Shown: in pieces, positions 10,475 to 21,941 of the stretch
Position numbering within the stretch: position 1 is the first letter of the stretch
How the letters are laid out: the number at the start of each line of letters is the position of its first letter
Source of the DNA: Notospermus geniculatus
Taxonomy: Eukaryota; Nemertea; Pilidiophora; Heteronemertea; Lineidae
Length of the DNA: 64,000 nt
Assembly: GCA_002633025.1 (NCBI GenBank)
Contig: NMRB01000862.1
Span: forward strand, 15,670-79,669
Direction of reading: 5' to 3'
Position numbers and translations under genes: made by a program
Notes under the pieces: generated by a model
The model's input: the letters and a program-made list of their open reading frames with translations, nothing else
Told to the model about the DNA's origin: nothing
Databases searched by the model: none

Positions 10475-10816
10475 GTTTGTTTGACAGCAACAGTGCTGTC
10501 CTTGCCCTCCAGACTCTGCCTGTAGCTGTGTGAAGTACACTGCCTCAGTACCAGTCAGAGGGAAGTTCCAGCAGAACGGTCTGGTAGAGTGCACACCACT
10601 GACAAACATTAGGCAAAGAAAAGGGGAAGCAGAACTCTCACAGGCAGACTGGTTGTTAGACATGAAGGAAGACCTGAGGGATGGTGATTGCATCATTAAT
10701 GTGGTGACATCAGGCGACATTGATGCGGTACCAGTGCACCTTCTTGCTGTGTCGCAACACTGGGAAAGACACACCGACAGCCAGACATTCCGATTCCCTG
10801 TCTATGTCTATGTCGT
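10475..10816 (+). pseudogene. Coding remnant, possibly of a flap-nuclease-like family
   Basis: The plus frame 10530-10856 contains a DLRDGDCIINVVTSGDIDAV segment and an HLLAVSQHW...FRFPVYV segment. I associate the TSGDIDA...PVYV pattern with uncharacterised metazoan proteins having an XPG/PIN-type nuclease domain, often spread by transposons. This is recalled, not checked. The frame runs into the 99-bp tandem array, so the fragment is truncated at its 3' end, and no start or splice signals are clear. It could equally be an exon relic of an unrelated repeat-borne gene. Confidence 0.3.
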
Positions 10817-11300
10817 GGAAGTAGGTCAGTTCAGACCTACACCCCATTACCTTTAGTTTGATACCAAACATGACTACCTTGGTTCAACTAGTCATTAAGT
10901 AGGTCACTAGGTCATGGAAGTAGGTCAGTTCAAACCTACACTTCATTACCTTTAGTTTGATACCAAACATGACTACCTTGGCTGAAATGGTCTTTAAGTA
11001 GGTCATTAGGTCATGGAAGTAGGTCAGTTCAAACCTACACTTCATTACCTTTAGTTTGATACCAAACATGACTACCTTGGCCCAACTGGCCTTTAAGTAG
11101 GTCACTAGGTCATGGAAGTATGTCACTTCAAACCTACACCCCATTACCTTTAGTTTGATACCAAACATGACTACCTTGGTTCAACTAGTCTTTAAGTAGG
11201 TCACTAGGTCATGGAAGTAGGTCAGTTCAAACCTACACTTCATTAGCTTTAGTTTGATGTCAAACATAACTACCTTGGCTCAACTGGTCTTTAAGTACCC
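10817..11300. repeat. Tandem array, exact 99-bp period, about 4.9 copies
   Basis: GGAAGTAGGTCAGTTCAAAC recurs at 10817, 10916, 11015, 11114 and 11213, exactly 99 bp apart. Because 99 is a multiple of three, the minus strand reads as 33-residue repeats (MFGIKLKVM... and TYFHDL), but nothing else suggests coding. Confidence 0.92.
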
Positions 11301-11863
11301 GCTACTAGCTTCCCACCGGACTTGAAGTAACGGACCATCACATCGGGTGGGAAGGGGTTAATATACCACTTATTGTATGAGTCGAGGTAGATGTCGTGTT
11401 AGACCTACCTGGTGAGAATGGGTTAATACCAGATAATAGGCCAGCAATTCTTGGTGAACTAGTATACGTGTAGATATCATTTGAAACCCATTGGGTGGGA
11501 AGGAGTTAATAGCTGAGAACCAATCCATGACGTCACTATGGTGGATGAAGTGAGAAAGGGCATAATTATCTGGCGATCGGCGATGTTGTCTACCATTCAA
11601 TAGTAGCTTGCCATTCAATAGAAAATGTTGTTGACTGTACAGTTCAACACGAACTTCCTGGAGGAAGGATGAGCCGCGGCCGAGACGGAATTGGTCTCTA
11701 CTCCATTTATGTAAACAAAATAAGAGAAAATCTATGACTGTCGCCGTTTTGGCGTTGTGGACCTAGCGAGAGTGTGCATCTTGAACTTATGTGATTAAAG
11801 CAAGAATTCTCTATTCCTTCGTCGTTGATAGCCCCTATCAAACTAAAGACATATCGAGCTCTC
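11301..11863. other. No gene seen
   Basis: GGGTGGGAAGGRGTTAATA occurs twice (near 11343 and 11496), a minor direct repeat. Nothing else is recognised. Confidence 0.4.
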
Positions 11864-12160
11864 TAAATATGTGAAATATAAGGAATTTTTATTGTCATGC
11901 GCTACAAAAACAGCCAGAGTCAGAGACTCGAAATGACGAATGAAGCCGATAAGAGATCTAGCCGTGAAAAGCGAGGTACCATCGATATCGGCGGATTCCA
12001 CTAAAATTTTCCTATCAGTTCATCGTTAATGGTCTCAATCAGACTAAGTACGTTTTAAATAATCAAAATATGTGAAATGTTAGCAATTTTTAAGACAACA
12101 CGCTATGAAAGCAGCCTGAGTCGAAGACTTGGAATGACGTGCATGAAGCCGAGATCGTCT
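11864..12160. repeat. Diverged tandem duplication, offset about 201 bp
   Basis: AAATATGTGAAATATAAGG ... GACTCGAAATGACG ... GAAGCCGA is repeated as AAATATGTGAAATGTTAGC ... GACTTGGAATGACG ... GAAGCCGA. Identity is about 70%. Confidence 0.6.
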
Positions 12161-12559
12161 GCTCGGTTCGATTATTATGAATTTTTCCTAATATATATCG
12201 TCATATTTTGAACCCACTCCTGTAGTTTTGGTGCTAAATACTTTCAGCTATTGATTGATAATGCTCTAAAATACCACTCATGTATGATTTCATAAGGCGA
12301 TTGTGTATGATCATAGGGATTTTATGCGATTATAATAGGTATATTTTTCATCTCGATTCACTTTCTGCAAGCATAAGCATCTTTCCCATGATTCCTCATT
12401 CCGTGAACAAAAGAGCATCCAACATCCGTCAAAGTAACTGGCGCGGGAAATTTAAATAGTGCTGTTTTCTATTTTGCCAGCTAGCGCCCCCTGGAGAACA
12501 AATTTCGAATTAATTACCATCGCATTTGGTGTATCAAAAATCAAGCTCCTTACCCTATC

Positions 12560-12857
12560 AATTTCTATTCGATATATTGCTCCTGGGCTGAGTTATTGGG
12601 GTTTTCCATTTTACGGAAAATGCCCCCTGTAGGGCAGAATGTAGGTCAGATCGCAAAAATTTTTGGTCCTGTTTCGAGTCCTTCCTAGGGCCTACCTCTC
12701 CACCAACTTTCATGACCCTGGGCCTTGCGGTTGCGAAACGTGCCAGTTTAACGGACGACACACACACAGACACACACACACACACACACACACAGACGGA
12801 CGCCACTCAGTATACATATGACTAGCTCCGCTGACCTTTGGTCAGCTGAGCTAAAAA
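12560..12857. repeat. Interspersed repeat with CA microsatellite and AGCTGAGCT end
   Basis: Contains GTTGCGAAACGTGCCAGTTT followed by a purine/pyrimidine microsatellite (AC)n at 12758-12794. It ends in a weak hairpin GGTCAGCTGAGCTAAAAA. The order (GCGAAACGTGCC, ACGGACG, hairpin, A-run) is the same as the end of family D at 19110-19205. Confidence 0.65.
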
Positions 12858-13223
12858 GTAAGAAGCAACAGACTGGCCGGTCACTCACGTTTACAGATTA
12901 AATGAGATTTTCCCTTGGACAGTAGTCTCAAAAAACTGGATCAAGGAGTCAGAAGTGTGGAAGTGACTATTTTCCTCATGATAGGAGAGTGGACTAAGAG
13001 GTGTTCTCAAGCTTTCCGACATTATGTCAAAACCCGTACATTACTCAGTTTTTGAGCATTTTCTTTGTGGATTCGACCTGAAAATGGACAGTCCAGACTG
13101 TTGTGTATACGTTTCTAATAAGGGAATAAGAAAACTGTAGGATATTGGAACTCGGATGTATTGTACCCTGCATATGAAAAGGAACTTTGATTCTGTGACA
13201 AATTTGGATAATTATCATGATAA
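12858..13223. other. No gene seen
   Basis: No frame over 40 codons with recognisable content and no inverted repeat. Confidence 0.4.
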
Positions 13224-13370
13224 TAGTTGCGCTTCCACTACAAAAAAGCCGGTATTTGTCCGCTCTTGTTCTGCTTCCATTACAGAATTGCTGGGTTTAA
13301 TAAGTCCGGTTCTATTAGAGTTGTCGTTTATCTGAGACAGTTCCTCGGTTGCACAGTTCCAGCAAAGTAG
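13224..13370 (-). repeat. Repeat family C copy
   Basis: GTTGCGCTTCCACTACAAAA through CCGGTTCTATTAGAGTTGTC is the reverse complement of two tandem copies at 17770-17990. The last 50 bases, with GACAGTTCC, also recur at 15780-15830 and, inverted, at 17545-17600. Confidence 0.75.
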
Positions 13371-13699
13371 GGTAAATAGGCATACGTAATGTTCGGTAAT
13401 ATGCATGTAATCAGCCGTATAATCCAGAGAAAGTGATCCAGTGAAGTGAAAGAGAGGTGCTAGTGTTTATGTGGGTGGTACCGGAAGATGAAGATGAAGC
13501 AGGTAGAAGGTTGATGCATAGAATTGCGAAAGTTTGTGAAGAGTTGCACTAAATAATGTGTTGCAGGAAGAAAATCGAGTCTACAGAAAACAAGTGCCAA
13601 ATTCTGAAATAGATGAAAAAGAGAAACATGAATACTAGTAGCTGAATGATATAGGCCTATTAGACTGCTATAGTTATACATGTACCTGAGGTTTGTGAC
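13371..13699. other. No gene seen
   Basis: A 90-codon minus frame (13460-13732) reads as generic hydrophobic sequence without a domain. Confidence 0.4.
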
Positions 13700-13792
13700 G
13701 TGCATTCTGCAGATCGGTTGCGAGCAGCCCATCTGCAGAATGCACTTAGCTAGGCGTAGGCCTACATGTAGGCCTAGCTAGGCCTATGCGCA
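13700..13792. repeat. Hairpin followed by AGGCCTA palindromes
   Basis: GTGCATTCTGCAGAT (13700-13714) pairs with 13731-13745. It is followed directly by TAGGCCTACATGTAGGCCTA and a further AGGCCTA, a typical motif of this genome. Confidence 0.7.
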
Positions 13793-14700
13793 CCATGCAA
13801 CCGCTGCCTCACGCCGACCGACATGACCGACGGGTAGGGTAGGATAGGGCTACACATGTACACCATACAAGCCATACAATGTCATACATCGCCTATTATT
13901 GTTATGTATCTGATCCAAGACGAGAGGTTTTCTGTTGTCAGTCAGTCAGTCATTCAATCACGATTGAGACTGGCATTTTCGCCCTTTACAGCTTAGTTTT
14001 GTAAAAGTAGAAAATTGGGTAAGACGCCACGAAATGTTTCCTAAATACCGCGGGTAGTCAGTTGGTCCACAGAAATTGAACTACCACGACCGTAAACTGC
14101 CACTCGTTGGACATGTGACCTGATGACCGTGACCTGCACCTTCGCAGTGGCCTCCTGGCGGCTGAGTCATAAGTAACACTACGCTGTTCTGCCATATATT
14201 GGAGATTGATAGAACTATAAATTGTAATTAAAATCGCTAATTACTAATTAACCAGAGTAGCTAAGGGGCTGTAAAAAAGTTATGGTTGTTTTCAATCGAT
14301 AGCCGACCTTTGACCGTTTACCGCTCGTCAATAGATGGCCTGGTTTGTTCTGTAGCTCCACAGCTGGAATTTCTATATGAGATGATCAGGGGCGGTCCTT
14401 GCGGGCGATAATGGTACTATTGGGGCTTCGCCCATACGTTTCACAGTTCGCCTCAATTCGACCAGGCATACATAATAGGTTGAACAACACCATAATCCAC
14501 TTGTCATAGCCATATAATGCTTGCCCAAAATCGTCCCCTATTGTATTGATTGGTCAGGTTTGTGATAATCTGGGTTTTTTCAGTAAAGCCTGGGCAAAGA
14601 TGAACGCGATAATCGTTTCTTAGACAAAATGGCAACGCCCGCTTCATTCTTCCAATTCATGTTGGAGATTTTAGCACCTGCACAGTGCACGGGCTCAGTG
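13793..14700. other. No gene seen
   Basis: Includes a GTCAGTCAGTCATTCAATCA run near 13938. There is no coding or inverted-repeat signal. Confidence 0.4.
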
Positions 14701-15046
14701 ACACTATTGTTTGCAGTACTCAGCGCCGAGAACTGTGCCGATAAGTACCGCCAGTCACTGTGACTGCACTCCGTTCTCCAACGTGCCATGGCAGGAAGAC
14801 CAGATCGAGTCACCGATAACGAAATTGCGGCCTACCAAGAGGCCTCTGCTGAGTATGGCAACGATCCTGCCCGAATCGCTGCCTGGCTTGGGGGTAGGGA
14901 AGAACTTACTCCATGCCCGCGCCATTTATGCCACAGGAGATATGCGTCACATCCGCAACCGACTGAAAAGCGTGCGACGTCGGTTGAACGCTAGAGATGC
15001 TGCCATTGGTGGGCACCTCCCATACCGAGCAAACAGGCGGGAGGAC
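14690..15046 (+). pseudogene. Repeat-borne coding remnant, copy 1
   Basis: Two overlapping plus frames: 14788-14994, with a VTDNEIAAYQEASAEYGND stretch, and 14711-15166, continuing with an arg-rich DMRHIRNRLKSVRRRL stretch. A diverged duplicate of the first part lies at 16060-16290 (DEEATQEFGDDAAGIGAHL). Repetition at two sites and the frame break between the halves suggest a decayed mobile-element or multicopy protein. I do not recognise it. Confidence 0.35.
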
Positions 15047-15050
15047 CGGT

Positions 15051-15158
15051 GTAATATTATTAAATGCACCCCGTTACAGTATGCCCTACGGGCATTCTTC
15101 GGCCGTTATAGAATGCACCCCCGGGCATTTGAGGAAGGGGTGTATTTAATAATATTAC
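15051..15158. repeat. Hairpin MITE, 22-bp arms
   Basis: GTAATATTATTAAATGCACCCC (15051-15072, one mismatch) pairs with 15137-15158. An inner ATGCCC/GGGCAT pair lies between the arms. Confidence 0.8.
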
Positions 15159-15779
15159 AGCCATGATAGACCAAAATGCACCTCATTACAGGATGCCCCC
15201 TGTCATTTCAAGGGCACTCGTGCTTGTCTTTACACTTCAGAGCCCATGTTCAGTGTGTGATATAAGTCACAGGTAAGCTCAAGGGACAGAGAAATCTGTT
15301 GGCTTGCCCAGTTGGGCGAACGAGCTGAGGCGTGTGTACTAATGATTTCTTTCCTTTCAGATTTCAGTAAAGATCAGTTCGTACGCAAACAGAATGAGTG
15401 TTGGATCCTCCATGTCTTACTGCTGCGAAAAACACGCAGGGTTGACCTGTACAGCCCTTATATGGCCCCACCCGAGGTGGGGTGGGGGGGGGCACACAAG
15501 AAAAAAATATGTTTTACCAAAATTTCTGTGAAATATCTCACCTATATTCCCACCCAGGAATTGGGACGATCATCTATTTTTTTTTGTTTCAAGTGGCCTG
15601 AGTTATTTATTAAACGGTGTCTTAATCTGCCGTGTTGCATCACCATCATCGTAGGGGAATTGACCATGGATCACTTTATCTGGATTATACGGCCGATTAC
15701 AGGCCTATTACAGAAACATGACACATACCTATTACCCGACTTTTCTGGAACTCAGCACCGCGTGGCACTGTCTCCGATA
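15159..15779 (+). other. No recognisable gene; one long open frame
   Basis: The frame 15312-15809 (165 codons) is open but contains a low-complexity GGGGTGGGGG stretch and poly-T, and it ends inside repeat family C. I see no domain or start context and consider it chance. Confidence 0.4.
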
Positions 15780-16059
15780 AGCGACAACTCTAATAGAGTT
15801 GTCCCCTGAACGGGACAGTTCAATGTTCCTACTGTGCCAGGGTATAGATTACAGGTCTATTGCACAAATAAACATAACCACAAAGTATGACATAACCCTC
15901 ATTACCACATCTCAATTACAGACGTTAGTTCCGCCTAGAATCACTAGGCCTATTGTATGAATTCACTCGCCTTCTCAGGCCAACCGAACTGGTAGTTTAG
16001 GCTTGGGTGTTCAATCTATAAAAAGCTATTGAGTATCTTGGTTGGATGACCAAACCCAG

Positions 16060-16290
16060 CACTGTGCTTGAACATTCCGGAACATTCCAGCTATTGTTGG
16101 AACAGTGCGGTGCAGAGAGTACAATGCCTGGAACTGTGACTGCACATTTCATTCATGACGGCTCGAGCCGACACGATCACGTTGAAATTCTTGCAGACGA
16201 AGAGGCCACACAAGAATTTGGTGACGATGCAGCAGGGATCGGGGCTCACCTGATCTCAACAAACATCATGTATTCAACTCATCTGGGCTA
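16060..16290 (+). pseudogene. Repeat-borne coding remnant, copy 2
   Basis: Shares the order CTATTGTT, AACTGTGACTGCAC, GATCACGTT...GAGGCC and GACGATGCAGC with 14700-14890. At protein level ADEEATQEFGDDAAGIGAH matches the AYQEASAEYGNDPARIAAW region. The frame is truncated, with no further homology. Confidence 0.35.
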
Positions 16291-16419
16291 ATTACCAGTG
16301 ACGATCCAATAAAACACAGTTGTTTCTCATTAAATCACCGTAAATGTCTCTGCCAGTCCGATGAACAAACCTCTGAAACAATCCGCTATAAATGTCCTAG
16401 AAATTAGTGAAGCCTCGCA

Positions 16420-17305
16420 GATGTGAAACACAAAGTGCGATATACGAAATTCAACTTCACTTCCATGACGTACTGTATTTCTGGGAATGGTTGGTACCAC
16501 AAATGTCCCTGGTGCATCACTTCGTATCTCCGAAGTTGAAACGAAACATAAATGTGACCCGTTCTGGTAGAACCGGGCAAATGTCGCTCAGAAGGTGAGC
16601 CTCAACGAACAAAGATGACACCAGGAGAGAATGGAAATAATAGATTGTTTCAGATTTCACAATAGACAGACAAACATTTGGTCTCAACATGCCAAGCTCA
16701 GAGCGACATATGCCCGGTTCTACCAGAACGGGTCACAAATTTCAAAGTTTAATACATGTATACACCATACATGTAACTCTATCGGTCCAAAATCATATAC
16801 ATGTATGCTAAATGACGCTCTTACATCTGGCAATTTTTGTGGTACCAGTTATCTACAAAAAACTAAAACATTACGTCATGGAAATTAATTCCAATTTCAT
16901 ATTTCGTACTTCGTGTTTCGTGGAATTTGCGAAACCTCACTAGTGAGGTTTCGCTAATCTGACGAAACACGAAGTACGAAATACAAAATTCAACTTCATT
17001 TCCATGACTTAATGTATTTCTGGCGATGGTTGGTACCAAAAATGTCCCTGCCGCCACTCGTGTTTTAGCATATCGTGTAAGACCGAGAGAGTTATGTTGC
17101 ATCTTGAATTTTTAATTTTCCACTTCGTATCTATGAAATGGAAACGAAAGATAAATTTCAAAGTTTAATATATACCGTAACTCTATCGGTCTAACGAACG
17201 TCTTACGCTAAAAGACGCTCTTGCAGCAGGCGATATTTGTGGTACCAACCATCTCCTGAAATACATTACGTCATGGAAATGAAGTCCAATTTCGTACTTC
17301 GTAAT
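16420..17305. mobile_element. Two head-to-tail foldback copies, one interrupted
   Basis: Copy 1 (about 16420-16912) and copy 2 (about 16961-17305) share ACGAAATTCAACTTCA, a TGGTTGGTACCA block, TTCAAAGTTTAATA, and the inverse GTGGTACCA...TACGTCATGGAAAT arm. A short palindrome (GCGAAACCTCACTAGTGAGG) separates them. Copy 1 holds the nested element at 16554-16736, which is absent from copy 2. Confidence 0.8.
16554..16736. mobile_element. Nested MITE with AAAT target duplication
   Basis: A 183-bp element with 36-bp inverted repeats (one mismatch) starting GTGACCCGTTCTGGTAGAAC. The flanks AAAT (16550-16553 and 16737-16740) are duplicated. The sister copy near 17150 reads ATAAATTTCAAAG, the exact sequence expected before insertion. 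Element and duplication length can therefore be read directly. Confidence 0.92.
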
Positions 17306-17544
17306 GGCATATGCCACGGAAAGGAGAGCTGGGTTTTCCATTTTTACAGCTTTTGGCAACACCAGGCAAAAGTTACGGCGTATAGGTTTGCATGCATATC
17401 AGGCATGTCAGGGTAATGGGCCTACAATTGTAAAGTCCGTTGTCAGCAATACTGGAATGGACACTGGTGTTAATTCGAGCCATATGTCATCATATTACCA
17501 ATGTGGTATTAACCTGCACAATACCCTATTATATCTATACTATG

Positions 17545-17990
17545 GTGCAGTAGGAACGCTGGAACTGTCCCGTTCAGGGGACAACTCTATTAAGTGCGGA
17601 TCTATTTAGTTTGGATAGGTCATGCACAGTCGCAAGCGACCGTGGAGCCACCTGTAGCCGAGCATAATACTAGAAATAGATCCGGTGTTATTGCCATTCC
17701 ACTACAAAATTTATCCGCATCTAGATTCGGAGTATGTTCGGCTATGCTATCCGAAGATCCGCACTTGTAGAACCGGACTTATTAAACCCGGCAATTCTGT
17801 ACTGGAAGCAGAATAAGAGCGGACAAATACCGACTTTTTTTGTAGTGGAAGCGCAACTTATGCTATCCGAACTAAATAGATCCGCACTTAATAGAACCGG
17901 ACTAAATTAAACCCGGCAATTCTGTAATGGAAGCAGAATAAGAGCGGACAAATACCAGCTTTTTTGTAGTGGAAGCGCAACTTATATACA
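17545..17990. repeat. Repeat family C, partial plus two tandem copies
   Basis: Copies near 17770-17873 and 17893-17985 share AACCCGGCAATTCTGTA, GGAAGCAGAATAAGAGCGGA and TTGTAGTGGAAGCGCAACTT. A GACAGTTCC segment at 17560-17590 is the inverse of 15780-15830. GCGGATCTATTTAGT and its inverse flank the pieces. Confidence 0.75.
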
Positions 17991-18587
17991 ATATACAGTC
18001 CATTTATCATTGGATATTATGTCATAAAAACATGTTTTCATGAAATGGATACCTGGGTAACGAGATTTCTGACAGCTAGGCCCCTATAGCTCAACGGTAA
18101 GGTGCAATTTTCTACTTTTTGAAAATGCAGTTGTCAAGCACCGCAACCATACCACTTTACATCACCATTGCAAAAGTCGGTCCCTTAAGGTTGCGTTTTA
18201 AACTAGCCTACATGTAGGCTAAGTGTAAATAACATCGCATACCACACAGGCCTACATTTACATGTGTGATATACGAATCCCATAATTATTTCTCCTTTGA
18301 TTCACATTTTTTGTCTGGGCCTATTTGGTCTGGTAGTGGCTGTGTAGGCCTACGGTATTTTGAGGCACACTTTATATTGTTTATGGAAATCCCAGAAGTC
18401 GAGAAAGTTGTAAAACTAAACTAAGTGGGTCAGCCAGGTCACAACTGTGAAGGTACTACATGATCACTGTTGACAGGTCGCATTGTTGTGGATGCTGCTT
18501 TATTTATATTGGCCGAGTGCCAAAGGTGCTTTGCTGCCAGCGCAGCAATTCTCAACATTTTACGATGGAGTGTAATAGCACTTACTT
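17991..18587. other. No gene seen
   Basis: GCCCCTATAGCTCAACGGTA near 18080 resembles a pol III A box, but the B box is missing (see rejected). No other signal. Confidence 0.4.
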
Positions 18588-19205
18588 GATTTTCAGGATG
18601 CACCACCTGGCGGCCATACTGGATGTCCAATCGGGCCGAAACTCGGTATTTTTAAAGGTACCCCTCCAATGCATGTCTACGCAAGATATGAAGTCGGTTG
18701 GTGAAATAATGACAAACTGTGGCAGGTTCGTCACTTTTGTTGAACTTTGACCTCTGTGACCTTGAAAAGTAGGTCAAATCAAAAACCCGTTATACATGTA
18801 TATGTTATGTATCCTTATCAGCTACACCTATGATAAAAATTTGGAGACGATCTAGTCATTACAGTCCATTCATTATAAGAAGGACAAAATAGGCGGAGTT
18901 GAACACTGTAATGAGTTTATACTACATGGCCAATGAGAGGCTAGTTACAGGTAGTGACCTATTTTTTTAGTCATTAGTTCAGGAGTTATTGCACTTTTTT
19001 TGTTTTTGGTTTCTGCCACCTGGTGGCCAAGCTGAGAGTCGAATCGGACCGAAACTTGGTGTCGTGGGTCATCTGACCTAGGGGTATATATGCACCAAGT
19101 TTCAGATCAATAGCTCCAGCGGTTACGAAACGTGCCCTGCTAACGGACCGTACAACGACGGACGACGGACACCGCAGGACGATAAAAGCTCACGAGTGAG
19201 CTAAA
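18588..19205 (-). repeat. Interspersed repeat family D, inverted copy
   Basis: Matches the inverse of 38336-38890. Landmarks are CCACCTGGCGGCCATACTGG, TTGACCTCTGTGACCTTGAA, GACCTAGGGGTATATATGCA, GCGGTTACGAAACGTGCCC, then ACGACGGACGACGG and a terminal hairpin GCTCACGAGTGAGC before an A-run. It carries an extra segment near 18860-18950 not present in the other copy. Confidence 0.85.
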
Positions 19206-19228
19206 AATCAACATTGTTATTACCAAAA

Positions 19229-19832
19229 ATAGATAAGAGAGTGATTTTTGTTGCAGTTCTGATAGAGTGGAACTTTCTAAGGATTCGAGGCTTTGTTTCT
19301 CTCTTATCTATTTTTCTATTATTACGTATTTTTTGTGATTTTTGTTGCAGTTCTGATAGAGTGGAACTTTCTAAGGATTCGAGGCTTTGTTTCATCAAAA
19401 TGTGTTGTGTGGTTGCTGAGATATCTGAGAGTATCAAAATTTCGATAATTTGAATATTTCCAATTTTTCACAAAATATTGATATCAGTAGTCAGAGCTCA
19501 CTTCAAAACGTAGAAGTACATGTATGAGGTTTTGGAACTTTTATTTTAGCGTAAACCGGTAAGAAGTTAAGCATGTTTTTAAAAATATCGACATTTTGAT
19601 ATTTTCATATTACTGCTCAAATAACGCAAAAAGTTCCAACATTTCGTAAACCCGTATTCTGAGGTTCGTTTCATCTAACTGCATCAAAATTTCCTGAAAA
19701 AACACAAAAATATCTCAAACTTCTGATAATCTCGGATATCTCAGCAACCACTCAACATATTTTGATGAAACAAAGCCCCAAATCCTTAGAAAGTTCCACT
19801 CTATCAGAACTGCAACAAAAATCACAAAAAAA
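19229..19832. mobile_element. Foldback element with duplicated left arm
   Basis: A segment starting GATTTTTGTTGCAGTTCTGA (19337) pairs with 19722-19832 over about 110 bp. The first 57 bases of the left arm are also duplicated directly at 19243-19299, flanked by a small AAATAGATAAGAGA hairpin. Non-coding; the 78-codon frames on both strands are repeat products. Confidence 0.75.
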
Positions 19833-19864
19833 TGTAGTTAATAAAACATTTGATTTTTAGTGTT

Positions 19865-20060
19865 TTTTTTCTGATGAGCTATTACGTAATAACGATATTT
19901 CCGAATATCCAAAATTTTGATGCAGAAATATGACCAACAAGATATACTGCCATGTGCAACAAACCGTGTTAAGTAGTATTTGGAATATTCAAGATGTCAG
20001 GTGGAGATAAACCTTTGTAGAAAAATAGGACATGTTCTATAAACCAATTTTTTTCTTTTA
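19865..20060 (-). repeat. Repeat family B, inverted copy
   Basis: Reverse complement of 9370-9582. It lies between the foldback at 19229-19832 and the element at 20072. Confidence 0.75.
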
Positions 20061-20071
20061 TAAACGTTCCT

Positions 20072-20456
20072 GGTACAGACGGTAAACGATTCATTTAAAG
20101 GGAGACTCGACTCATTGTGTGAAATTCTAAATTAAGGAAATATCATTAATACATTCAAATTCATTGATATCTGCAACATGTCATTTTTTAAAAATCAGCA
20201 AACTCATCATTTTAAGTATTTTAATTGAATCCATTGCACAGCACATGTGATGTCATATGTGCTCAATGCATATTTCTGAAGGAACAACCAATAGGATTAG
20301 GCAGTCACAGTATTAGCTCATTCCCTACAAAGGTCGTCAGCCTATTAACACAGGTGACATCACAATTCATGGCATTAGTCTCTATGGATTGATAAAAATT
20401 CAAAAGCTTACAATGAGTGGAGTCTCCCTTTAAAGGAAAGTTTTATCGTCTGTACC
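20072..20456. mobile_element. TTAA element nested in an older inverted repeat
   Basis: The inner element 20099-20429 (331 bp) has 20-bp inverted repeats AGGGAGACTCSACTCATTGT and exact TTAA on both sides (20095-20098, 20430-20433). The outer arms, GGTACAGACGRTAAA, match the fragment at 6559-6616. TTAA duplications fit piggyBac or Kolobok superfamilies; purine-starting ends favour Kolobok. Confidence 0.85.
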
Positions 20457-20573
20457 GGTTATTAGCCACAACGGTCGTTCCGACACAACCAGCTCAAAAA
20501 TTAGTGAGTCACTGGTGCACTGCTACATGTAGTTAAGTTTTACATGTTTTCTAATGCCTTTACCAAAGAAGAT

Positions 20574-20710
20574 GGGCCGTATTCAAAAAGTGTGGTCATC
20601 GCGCGATTAAGACTTAGACCCGTGTAACTTCACTAAATGCACACACTTCCCCATGCATCTGACGAAGGTACACGCGTCTAAGTATTAAACATCCTTTTTG
20701 AATACGGCCC
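20574..20710. mobile_element. Harbinger-like MITE, 17-bp TIRs, GAT flanks
   Basis: GGGCCGTATTCAAAAAG is inverted at 20694-20710. GAT precedes and follows the element, consistent with the 3-bp duplications of PIF/Harbinger. Related ends occur at 35549-36269, 49285-49403 and 61226-61949. Confidence 0.75.
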
Positions 20711-21152
20711 GATATCTTTAACGGCTTCCTCTCTGCAATGAGTACATGTTGATGTATTACCGTAACATATGTACGCCTATCTTTGATAATCACGCGTCCG
20801 ACAAATCCAGAACTGTCCAACAGACACGAAGGAGTGGAGCGAGCCCGTCGGTCAAATAATCTGGCCTAATACAATTGCGCTGACCTGAAAGACAGATAGG
20901 ACTCTTCTCGGATTAGTCAACCGAAAATGAATTGTTTGTCCATTACCACACGTGCGCAGTGCATGAGGTGAGCACCTAGCAGCTAAAACTCTGCCCGGGA
21001 GTACTATTTTTTTGGAAAAAAAATAATATAGCCAAAACAGTGTCTATTGCTTGATTATTTAAGCCCAAAGACCTTGGTTCAGCGAAATTATCCGCGATGA
21101 AATCGCTATACGACGAAATACATGTATTCTCATAATCATTTCAATTTACGTG
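20711..21152. other. No gene seen
   Basis: Only short open frames and no repeat arm recognised. Confidence 0.4.
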
Positions 21153-21154
21153 TA

Positions 21155-21939
21155 CACTCATGCCAAAAAATAAATGGACAGCGGTTTTTTGTCTTCTGTT
21201 GCTGTGGTATGCACACGATGAGGTTGCAGCTGCGATACCTGGCCCTAGAACATCTCATCTGTATGCCAGGAGGGAAAATTTCATGGAAAAAATTGATTAT
21301 CATGAAAATATCACTATCTTAAAATATCAACAAAATTGAGATTTTTGAAATCTTAACTTTTTTTACCACTAAATGACTTTTCAAATAATCTATGGAAGAT
21401 TCTAAGAAATATGCTGAAGAAAGTGTTTGAAAATCTTGGCTAACTTTGATGATATTCGAGATTATCGAAAATATCAAAAATCTGAAATTTGAGATTTTTC
21501 ATGATATTTTGGGTGGACGTGCTAACCTTCACTAAAAGATTAAGACTGACCAAGATTCGGTAACCCTCGATCACAGAGAAATTAAACTTTTTCTTTAAAA
21601 GGGTTGAAAAGTGTCCCGTTTTCATGCATATTTCCTTGAATAACACAGAATAGGGCAAATATTTTTCAGTAGTTTCTTCACTATGAGTCTTACAACTGTT
21701 CATAGATTCAAGGTAAATTTGGTTTTTATGAAAAACTTCAAGATTTCAAAAATCTCATTTTCAATGATATTTTGAAACAGTGATTGTTGCATGATATTTT
21801 CATTTTTTCCTTGAAATGTGCTCTTGGACATATACAAGAGATGTTGTAGGGCCACATATCTGAGCTAGAACCCAAAATTATGCATCACTTCCTGTACAGA
21901 GTTAAAAAACCAGTGTCCATTTATTTTTTGGCATGAGTG
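21155..21939. mobile_element. Tc1/mariner-type non-autonomous element, TA flanks
   Basis: Inverted ends of about 38 bp beginning CACTCATGCCAAAAAATAAA, with TA at 21153-21154 and 21940-21941. The 785-bp interior is AT-rich, with GATATTTT motifs and no transposase frame. Confidence 0.85.
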
Positions 21940-21941
21940 TA

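Noticed and set aside
14711-15166. 151-codon frame as a full gene
   Set aside because: It changes frame relative to the better 14788 reading and ends inside a hairpin MITE.
18078-18150. Possible tRNA starting GCCCCTATAGCTCAACGGTA
   Set aside because: The A box is plausible but no GGTTCGA B box or acceptor pairing follows.
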